A stretch of 8,582 nucleotides of DNA from Chlamydia trachomatis. GTDB taxonomy: Bacteria; Chlamydiota; Chlamydiia; Chlamydiales; 2-12-FULL-49-11. The notes under the pieces are model-generated. The model did not search any database. It was not told the DNA's origin and saw nothing but the letters and a program-made list of their open reading frames with translations. A program made the translations under genes and the position numbers. Of the stretch, positions 1 to 4,855 are shown piece by piece (position 1 is the first letter of the stretch; every line of letters begins with the position of its first letter). Location: NCBI GenBank assembly GCA_945870925.1, contig CAMBTZ010000055.1, positions 1 to 8,582 of the forward strand. Direction: 5' to 3'.

Positions 1-163
1 GTTTAGAGGCAATAAGAGCAATTTCTACTTCAAGAGGGCCTAAATTTCCAATTTTTATAGCTCGTAATTGATCTCCTACTTTTATAGCGCTCACGCTGCC
101 AAAGTTACCGCTTCCAAGTTTAGTGTTTTCTGTAATAGGGGGTCTTTCCGGTATATGGTCCAA
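1..163 (-). CDS. Eukaryotic-like Ser/Thr protein kinase, N-terminal part (gene continues past the left edge)
   Basis: Reading the minus strand from position 163 gives 54 open codons to the window edge. The translation contains a textbook protein-kinase glycine-rich loop, KLGSGNFGSV (residues 15-24: G17, G19, G22, V24). Thirteen residues later comes AIKI, with K37 as the expected ATP-anchoring lysine. The following EVEIALIA stretch (45-52) could be the start of helix C with its conserved glutamate. The start is TTG at 163-161: it has a GGAG Shine-Dalgarno 7 nt upstream and an in-frame TAA directly before it, so no longer N-terminus is possible. The kinase lobe begins almost at once, with no membrane segment before it, so the N-terminus should be cytosolic or exported. 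The catalytic HRD and DFG motifs lie outside the window, so activity cannot be judged. Kinase fold is seen; any effector role is inference. It follows the HD phosphohydrolase gene on the same strand after a 100-bp gap. Confidence 0.75.
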   Translation of the reverse strand, partial: MDHIPERPPITENTKLGSGNFGSVSAIKVGDQLRAIKIGNLGPLEVEIALIASK

Positions 164-170
164 TTATAAT

Positions 171-174
171 CTCC
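171..174 (-). promoter_or_regulatory. Shine-Dalgarno GGAG fixing the TTG start of the kinase gene
   Basis: GGAG on the minus strand lies 7 nt before the TTG at 163-161. There is no ATG or GTG in this frame between the preceding stop codon and the glycine loop, so this site decides the start. Confidence 0.65.
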
Positions 175-200
175 ATTATCTTTGATAATAGAGTCATAAC

Positions 201-216
201 TAATAAATATTTATTA
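201..216. repeat. Perfect 16-bp palindrome in the gap upstream of the kinase gene
   Basis: TAATAAATATTTATTA reads the same on both strands and sits in the 100-bp gap between the HD phosphohydrolase stop and the kinase start, about 38 bp upstream of the latter. It could be an operator for a dimeric regulator of the kinase gene. It is made only of A and T in AT-rich DNA, so chance is a real alternative. No convincing -35/-10 pair was found beside it, and nothing else recognisable is in this gap. Confidence 0.3.
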
Positions 217-263
217 TGCAATTATTTTAGATCTGTGTTTGTGTCTTCTTAGATATGAATTAC

Positions 264-2384
264 TTATGTTTTTTTTGTCAGATTTTCAGGATATTTGATT
301 CGGAGGTGGTGAGTCGCCTTAATGATTTCAACGAATTTGGTTTTGATTAAAGAGAGTTCATGAAAGGTGAGGGGGCATTCGTCAAATTGATTGTCAGAGA
401 TTTTATCAGTTGCTATGCGGTTCACCATTGCTCGAATAGTCTCTTCTGAGTTGTCGTCTAAAGATCTGGAAGCAGCTTCAAGGGAGTCAGCAAGCATAAT
501 AATTGCTGTCTCTTTACTTTGGGGTTTTGGTCCTGGATAGCGGAAGGCGTTTTCGTCGACATCGGAGGTATTTCCACCCATTTCAGAGACCTGCTTTGAA
601 TAAAAAAACTTAATGAGCGTTGTTCCGTGATGTTGGAGAATTACATCTATAAAAGATTGCGGTAGATTATGTTGGTGTGCTAGCGTTACCCCGCCTTGAA
701 CGTGGGCTTTGATAATATATGCAGATTCGATAGGGGTTAAGAGTTGATGTATATCAAATTGATTGCCGCCCATAAGCATTTGGTTTTCTGTGTAGTAGTG
801 AGGTGTGTCGAGTTTTCCAATATCGTGGTAAAGTGATGTGACTCTACAAAAAAGGCCATTTGCGCCTATCGCATTTGCAACATGCTCTGCAATAAAACCA
901 AGAGATAGGCTATGTTGATAAGTTCCTGGAGCTTCGATGCTTAGTCTTTTTAATAGTGCGTTTGTTGGGTCCATAAATTCCATAAGTGTCATGTCCGTCA
1001 TAATATTAAAGAATGACTCAAATATGGGGGTAAGGGAGGCTAGTAAAAGGGCTATAAGGAATAGGTTAATTGCGGTGGTTGCAAAGTCTACAAGAATTGC
1101 CTGACTAAAGACAGTTTTGTGAAAAAGATTAAAGGCTAATATCAAAAATGCGGATGCAATCCACATTTTTACGCAAACCATGAAGACTTCTTTCCGTTTT
1201 TTTAAATGGGTTGAACAGATTGCTCCAATTGTCCCTGTGAGTAAATTAATAAGGAGAAATGAGGAGTGGTCAACTGCTAAGGCTATTCCCATTACAACAC
1301 TTAAATAGGCAGTAGTAAAAAGAGCTATTTCTTCATTGATTAAAACGGATAAAAGAATCGAGACAAGAGGGACAAAGATTGGGTATCTTACATATTCAAT
1401 CCATTGAGTGCTTGAATTTAGCAAAACCCATTCACCACTTTTGCCAATAATTAGACCAAAGACGACAATCGTAATATAGACAGCAAGTTGCCTGACTGAT
1501 TCAAATAGAGTTTTGTGCCGTGATTGGAGGTAGAGTCCGGCGCAAATTGTGATAATCAATGAAAAAATTAATGAGCCTAAAATAGTTTGTACAGTCCAAA
1601 GGTTTCTGGATCTACTAATTTCTGCTTTCATCGCTTTTAGCATAGCGATGTGTTTTGGGGAGACCTTTTCTCCTTGATCAAGAATTCGAGACCCTGCTTT
1701 GATAGGTGTATATCGTTGAGGAATTGTCTCTTCAATTAATTCATTAAAATTTTTTTGAGAATCAATATCGCTTGCTAGGGTCCATTTTTGCTTTTCGAAA
1801 TGCTCTAATATAAAAGCAAGAGAGGCTTGAGAAACATCAGGATATCTATTTTGTACCGAATTTTTTACTTGGTCCCAAAAATTAAGTGGTAGTTCATTTC
1901 CGGGATTTGCGCTAAGATAAAAGTTTTCTCCAGGAAGGGTTAATTCTTTCTGTTTTTTTAACGTTCGTGCATCCGTAATCCGTGCATTCATAAGGATATC
2001 AGTTGTAGCGTCAAGAGCCTTATACATTTCATTAAATGTAGAATTTGATTCTTTGCGCCAATAAGGATGTCCGAGAAGTTCAGATTCCATTTGATATCGT
2101 GCCTGATTAATTTCATTTTCAGGAATTCGATAGATTTTTCCAACGTCACGTATTGCTTCTTGTCTCATGATCATAGTTGCGTCAGGATCGGGAAATTCAA
2201 AATCAATTTGTGCTACAACATAACTGGGGGCTTGAGAATTGACCTCAAGCATTTCAACCAAAACTTCTCTAAAATGGAGGAAAGTTGCAAAAGCGAGGAC
2301 AAAAATAAATCCAAGGGAGAGGCGAAGGGTGAATTTACTCTCATAAGAGAGCTCTTTCAAGCGTTTTGTGAATTTCCTAGTCAT
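264..2384 (-). CDS. pgpH: 7TM-HD family phosphohydrolase, PgpH-type cyclic di-AMP phosphodiesterase
   Basis: Predicted inner-membrane enzyme hydrolysing cyclic di-AMP to pApA. The domain order is that of the PgpH (7TMR-HDED) family. One N-terminal membrane helix (about 21-38) precedes an extracytoplasmic domain (about 41-262). Seven membrane helices follow (about 264-286, 298-316, 333-350, 352-371, 374-391, 399-420, 432-453), then a cytosolic HD domain (about 480-655). The metal-ligand positions are present: H491, the HD pair H520-D521 in YHDIGK, H562, H585-H586 in QHHG, and D633 in MLADSLEA. The segments LIKFFYSK and FRYPGPKPQSKE are also strongly PgpH-like. At 706 residues it is a full-length member. 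The ATG at 2384 has only a weak purine-rich site (AAGAGAGA) before it. The gene diverges from dnaX, 44 bp away. Substrate is inferred from family; family membership is secure. Confidence 0.88.
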   Translation of the reverse strand: MTRKFTKRLKELSYESKFTLRLSLGFIFVLAFATFLHFREVLVEMLEVNSQAPSYVVAQIDFEFPDPDATMIMRQEAIRDVGKIYRIPENEINQARYQMESELLGHPYWRKESNSTFNEMYKALDATTDILMNARITDARTLKKQKELTLPGENFYLSANPGNELPLNFWDQVKNSVQNRYPDVSQASLAFILEHFEKQKWTLASDIDSQKNFNELIEETIPQRYTPIKAGSRILDQGEKVSPKHIAMLKAMKAEISRSRNLWTVQTILGSLIFSLIITICAGLYLQSRHKTLFESVRQLAVYITIVVFGLIIGKSGEWVLLNSSTQWIEYVRYPIFVPLVSILLSVLINEEIALFTTAYLSVVMGIALAVDHSSFLLINLLTGTIGAICSTHLKKRKEVFMVCVKMWIASAFLILAFNLFHKTVFSQAILVDFATTAINLFLIALLLASLTPIFESFFNIMTDMTLMEFMDPTNALLKRLSIEAPGTYQHSLSLGFIAEHVANAIGANGLFCRVTSLYHDIGKLDTPHYYTENQMLMGGNQFDIHQLLTPIESAYIIKAHVQGGVTLAHQHNLPQSFIDVILQHHGTTLIKFFYSKQVSEMGGNTSDVDENAFRYPGPKPQSKETAIIMLADSLEAASRSLDDNSEETIRAMVNRIATDKISDNQFDECPLTFHELSLIKTKFVEIIKATHHLRIKYPENLTKKT

Positions 2385-2390
2385 TCTCTC

Positions 2391-2420
2391 TTGATACTCG
2401 ATTGCTCTTTATTGTAGAAT
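2391..2420 (+). promoter_or_regulatory. Predicted sigma70-type promoter of dnaX
   Basis: TTGATA (2391-2396) and TAGAAT (2415-2420) are each one mismatch from consensus, with an 18-bp spacer. The expected transcription start is near 2427, one to three bases before the dnaX ATG at 2429. That fits the lack of a Shine-Dalgarno there and suggests a leaderless mRNA. Its -10 overlaps the -10 of the opposing promoter. Confidence 0.5.
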
Positions 2421-2439
2421 ACCGAAATATGGATTACAA
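2411..2439 (-). promoter_or_regulatory. Predicted promoter of the HD phosphohydrolase gene, interlocked with the dnaX promoter
   Basis: On the minus strand TTGTAA (2439-2434, four of six consensus bases) and TACAAT (2416-2411, five of six) are separated by 17 bp. The expected start is near 2404, giving a leader of about 20 nt. The -35 lies inside dnaX codons 2-4, and the -10 shares two base pairs with the dnaX -10. Confidence 0.45.
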
Positions 2440-3832
2440 GGCAATTGCTAGGAGATTTCGTCCTAAGACCTTTTCAGAGGTGACCGGACAGGAATCTATT
2501 GTTACAACACTAAGAAATGCAGCTTTACAAAAAAAAGCTTCGCATGCCTATCTTTTTACCGGAATTCGAGGTACAGGCAAGACAACTTTGGCAAGAATTT
2601 TTGCAAAAGCTCTAAACTGTGAGGCTCTTACAATTGAAGGGGAGCCATGTAATAAGTGTCCTTCTTGCATAGAAATTATGGAAGGAAAGTCGCTTGATTT
2701 TATAGAAATCGATGGTGCTTCGAATCGCGGAATTGATGATATTCGAAATTTAAATGAGACATTAGGTTATAGAGCAATTAAAGGTCGTTATAAAATTTAT
2801 CTGATTGATGAAGTGCATATGCTTACAAAAGAAGCTTTTAACGCGCTTTTGAAATCTCTTGAAGAGCCACCAGCAAATGTAAAATTCTTTTTTGCAACAA
2901 CCGAGCCCAATAAGGTTTTGCCGACGATTGTATCTAGATGTCAGAGATTTGACCTAACTCGAATTTCTAATTTATCAATTATCAATAAATTGAGATCGAT
3001 TGCTAAGGAGCTTGAAATTTCTGTTGAAGATGAAGCACTTGCAACAATCGCTAGACTGAGTGAAGGCTCGTTAAGAGATGCAGAATCACTATTTGATCAG
3101 TTGAGTTGTCTTGGTAAAGCGCCAATTACTGCAAATTTAATTTTAGAGACCTTAGGGTTTGTAAGTAGAAACGATTTTTTTGCTTTAGATGAAGCATTCA
3201 GGGATGAAGATTTAACCTTTGCATTTACTTTTGCAGGCAAGCTTTTTTCCTCTGGAAAAGATATAACATATTTTTTAGAAAATCTGATCGAACACTATCG
3301 TAATTTGATGCTTATACAGTTAAACCATCTTAAAATTGAAGATGCAGCCTTAAGTGAAGAGGAGAAACTAGGATATCAAAATAGCCTAACTATTTATGGG
3401 AAGGGGCATCTCCTTCATATTCTTGATTATCTATCCGATCTCATTCATCAATCGACTAGGCCAACATATAAGCGAGTTCATCTAGAAATGATACTATTGC
3501 ATATATTGCAAACAAGAAAAAGAATTTCTTTAGAATCACTTATTCAAAAAATCACTACACTTGAGCAAAAAGAGCCTGTTATTTCTGCTATCCAGCCTGC
3601 ACTGGTTAAATCAGATGCGGTTAAACCTGCTGCACTTGATCCGGTTGTCCGTGATTCGGTTGTACAGGATTCGGTTGTGCAGGATTCAGTTATCAAGGCG
3701 CCTCTAACAGAGCCTGTTATATTAGCTGCGGTCGAAGCTGTTATAGAAAAAAGAGTGCCTCCATCTGTAAGGCATGATACAATATTACGATTCGCCCAGG
3801 TTGAATTTGGCGGAACAATTAAAAAAAATTAA
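2429..3832 (+). CDS. dnaX: DNA polymerase III clamp-loader subunit DnaX (short, gamma-like)
   Basis: ATPase subunit of the clamp loader that places the sliding clamp on primed DNA. Motifs in order: YKAIARRFRPKTFSEVTGQ (3-21); Walker A GIRGTGKTT (45-53); zinc module cysteines C64, C74, C77 and C80; Walker B IYLIDEVHML (123-132); sensor 1 ATTEP (156-160); SRC arginine finger R170; sensor 2 GSLRDAES (213-220). An alpha-helical collar follows to about 365. The remaining ~100 residues are low in complexity and include a VV(R/Q)DS triple repeat (406-420), so the long tau-type C-terminal domains are missing. I chose the ATG at 2429 because homology begins immediately; an in-frame TTG at 2402 would only add MLFIVEYRN and would overlap the promoter. 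From memory, Chlamydia carries two dnaX-type genes, and the ybaB-linked copy is of this shorter kind. The ybaB-type gene follows after 15 bp. Confidence 0.93.
   Translation: MDYKAIARRFRPKTFSEVTGQESIVTTLRNAALQKKASHAYLFTGIRGTGKTTLARIFAKALNCEALTIEGEPCNKCPSCIEIMEGKSLDFIEIDGASNRGIDDIRNLNETLGYRAIKGRYKIYLIDEVHMLTKEAFNALLKSLEEPPANVKFFFATTEPNKVLPTIVSRCQRFDLTRISNLSIINKLRSIAKELEISVEDEALATIARLSEGSLRDAESLFDQLSCLGKAPITANLILETLGFVSRNDFFALDEAFRDEDLTFAFTFAGKLFSSGKDITYFLENLIEHYRNLMLIQLNHLKIEDAALSEEEKLGYQNSLTIYGKGHLLHILDYLSDLIHQSTRPTYKRVHLEMILLHILQTRKRISLESLIQKITTLEQKEPVISAIQPALVKSDAVKPAALDPVVRDSVVQDSVVQDSVIKAPLTEPVILAAVEAVIEKRVPPSVRHDTILRFAQVEFGGTIKKN
3644..3688 (+). repeat. Three tandem 15-bp repeats inside the dnaX tail
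   Basis: Three adjacent copies of a 15-bp unit (3644-3658, 3659-3673, 3674-3688), close to GTTGTNCAGGATTCG, encode VVRDS-VVQDS-VVQDS in frame. Copies 2 and 3 differ at two positions; copy 1 is more diverged. Flanking Val/Pro/Asp-rich sequence looks like decayed copies. Being a multiple of three, the array can gain or lose units without breaking the frame. Confidence 0.85.
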
Positions 3833-3847
3833 TAGATAAGGTGATAT

Positions 3848-4144
3848 ATGGGTAGCGGTTTTTCAAAAATGAAGAAGCAAAGAAGGCAACTTGAAGACCA
3901 ATTTGCTAAAATGCAAGAAGAGATGCAAAATTCTGAGTATAAAGGATCTGCAGGAAATGGCTTAGTCGAAGTTATCCTAGGTGGAGATAAAAACCTCAAA
4001 TCAATCACTATTAAGCCTGAATGCGTCGATCCAAAAGATGTAGAAGGCCTTCAAGATCTAATATTTGCCGCATTTAAAGAGGCTGAAAAAATTCTCGATG
4101 AACAATCTCCAATTAGCGGAATAAATCCGATGGACCTTCTATAA
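3848..4144 (+). CDS. ybaB: YbaB/EbfC family nucleoid-associated protein
   Basis: Small dimeric DNA-binding protein of the YbaB/EbfC family, 98 residues, the usual length. The N-terminal half is a charged helix (about 5-30, KMKKQRRQLEDQFAKMQEEM). It is followed by the family core YKGSAGNGLVEVILGGDKNL (31-50) and the IKPECVDPKDVEGLQDLIFAAFKEAEK segment, in which an acidic loop leads into the second long helix. The ATG has an AAGGTG Shine-Dalgarno 4 nt upstream. It sits 15 bp after dnaX, the arrangement seen in many bacteria, so the two are probably co-transcribed. Family members bind DNA as tweezer-shaped dimers and are implicated in nucleoid organisation or recombination/repair. In many bacteria recR follows; here a toxin-antitoxin module does instead. 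From memory, the chlamydial homologue is very similar, which is a main reason for the taxonomic call. Confidence 0.92.
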   Translation: MGSGFSKMKKQRRQLEDQFAKMQEEMQNSEYKGSAGNGLVEVILGGDKNLKSITIKPECVDPKDVEGLQDLIFAAFKEAEKILDEQSPISGINPMDLL

Positions 4145-4205
4145 TCTGTTGTTAAGCAATCGAGTACATTTACTGCTCGCTCATATATTACTCTTTGTGG
4201 TAACA

Positions 4206-4217
4206 TTGTAGATACAA
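4206..4217. promoter_or_regulatory. Candidate operator of the toxin-antitoxin operon
   Basis: TTGTAGATACAA is a 5-bp-arm inverted repeat (TTGTA / TACAA) around a 2-bp centre, lying 7 bp upstream of the antitoxin Shine-Dalgarno. AbrB/MazE-fold antitoxins commonly repress their own operon by binding such dyads. The site overlaps a weak -10-like TAGATA (4209-4214); no matching -35 was found. Autoregulation here is inference. Confidence 0.35.
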
Positions 4218-4223
4218 GGATGT

Positions 4224-4228
4224 GGAGG
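4224..4228 (+). promoter_or_regulatory. Shine-Dalgarno GGAGG fixing the GTG start of the antitoxin
   Basis: GGAGG lies 7 nt before GTG 4236-4238. The site and its spacing are near ideal and support GTG rather than any downstream codon. Confidence 0.75.
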
Positions 4229-4235
4229 AATATTA

Positions 4236-4466
4236 GTGTTAAAACGATTAATTAAGCACGGTAATAGCAGAGCTATTGTGGTAGATAAAGCTATTTTAGA
4301 AGCAGCCGGAATATTAGAAGATGCTCTTTTTCAGATTTCTGTGAGTCCAAGCGGTGGTTTAGTAATTCAGTCTGTTGAAGATACAAAAGAAGATCTGTTC
4401 CATGAAAAATTTAAAGAGCTTAATAAAAAGCATAAGAAACTGATGCAAAATTTGGCTGATCTGTGA
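4236..4466 (+). CDS. AbrB/MazE-fold antitoxin of a Doc-type toxin-antitoxin module
   Basis: 76-residue protein beginning MLKRLIKHGNSRAIVVDKAI, the swapped-hairpin AbrB/SpoVT/MazE DNA-binding signature (HGNSRAIVV, residues 8-16, then LEAAGI). The domain ends with the LVIQSVED strand at about 47-54. The C-terminal tail (55-76, FHEKFKELNKKHKKLMQNLADL) is a charged helix and the likely toxin-neutralising segment. GTG start with a strong GGAGG site. The stop TGA overlaps the toxin GTG start in a GTGA junction, so translation should be coupled with antitoxin made first, as in most type II modules. The toxin partner is Doc, whose classical antitoxin is Phd; this antitoxin is not Phd-like. No resemblance to the Fic-inhibitory S/TxxxE motif is obvious in its tail. 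DNA-binding fold is confident; neutralisation follows from gene pairing. Confidence 0.85.
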   Translation: MLKRLIKHGNSRAIVVDKAILEAAGILEDALFQISVSPSGGLVIQSVEDTKEDLFHEKFKELNKKHKKLMQNLADL

Positions 4467-4855
4467 TTTCCTACATTAGATTTCAATATGTTTTAGAGAT
4501 TCATGATGAATTAATTAAAGAATATGGCGGGCGAAAAGGAATTCTTAATGAAGGGTTATTAAGATCTGCTTTGGAAATGCCGAAATCCCGTTTTGATGGA
4601 CGAGATTTACATCGAACAATTTTTGATAAAACAGCAGCCTATCTTTTTCATCTTATTCAAAACCACCCATTTGTCGATGGAAATAAACGTACAGCATCGA
4701 TGATTACTATGATCTTTTTTGCATCGAACTTTAAAAAAAGGTTCACTATTTTTGATGATGAATATCAAGAATTGATTTTAGGAGTTGCTAAGGGGGTTGT
4801 TATGAAAAAAGAGATAGCAGCATTTTTTCGGAAGTCACAGAATATAAAGAATTAA
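4463..4855 (+). CDS. doc: Doc-type (death-on-curing, Fic-fold) toxin
   Basis: 130-residue Fic-fold protein of the Doc subfamily. Phage P1 Doc phosphorylates elongation factor EF-Tu and stops translation. The active-site motif HPFVDGNKRTA is at residues 68-78, with catalytic H68 and acidic D72. Lysine (K75) stands where AMPylating Fic proteins have the second glycine, and the final arginine of the Fic motif is absent; both are Doc hallmarks. Other family features are IHDELIKEYGGRKGILNEGLLRSAL (13-37) and KTAAYLFHLIQN (56-67). Length matches the family and the reading frame is intact, so the toxin is probably functional. The GTG start overlaps the antitoxin stop by 4 bp, and no other start precedes the conserved N-terminus. 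The stop codon overlaps that of the convergent phosphohexomutase gene, leaving no room for a terminator. Kinase activity is by family analogy. Confidence 0.9.
   Translation: MISYIRFQYVLEIHDELIKEYGGRKGILNEGLLRSALEMPKSRFDGRDLHRTIFDKTAAYLFHLIQNHPFVDGNKRTASMITMIFFASNFKKRFTIFDDEYQELILGVAKGVVMKKEIAAFFRKSQNIKN

Noticed and set aside
164..263. Promoter or terminator in the gap before the kinase gene
   Set aside because: Minus-strand TATTAT and TATGAC boxes lack a credible -35 partner, and no GC-rich stem with a T-run follows the HD phosphohydrolase stop.
2067..2417. Plus-strand open frame of 116 codons opposite the HD phosphohydrolase start
   Set aside because: Antisense shadow of a well-supported membrane protein, no ribosome site and no recognisable protein features.
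2402..2428. In-frame TTG start giving a nine-residue longer DnaX
   Set aside because: No Shine-Dalgarno precedes it, the added residues MLFIVEYRN are not part of the DnaX family start, and the codons overlap the likely promoter.
2529..2536. Run of eight A in dnaX as a programmed slippage site (gamma/tau type)
   Set aside because: It lies near residue 35, before the ATPase motifs, so a shift would destroy the protein; there is no SD-like stimulator or stem-loop typical of the known signal. The A-run at the gene end (3821-3828) adds only a few codons if shifted.
4160..4178. CGAG...CTCG hairpin after ybaB as a terminator
   Set aside because: The stem is only four uninterrupted pairs and no T-run follows.
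4145..4223. Core promoter for the toxin-antitoxin operon
   Set aside because: TATATT (4184-4189) and TAGATA (4209-4214) could be -10 boxes, but no reasonable -35 lies at 16-18 bp from either; read-through from ybaB is also possible.
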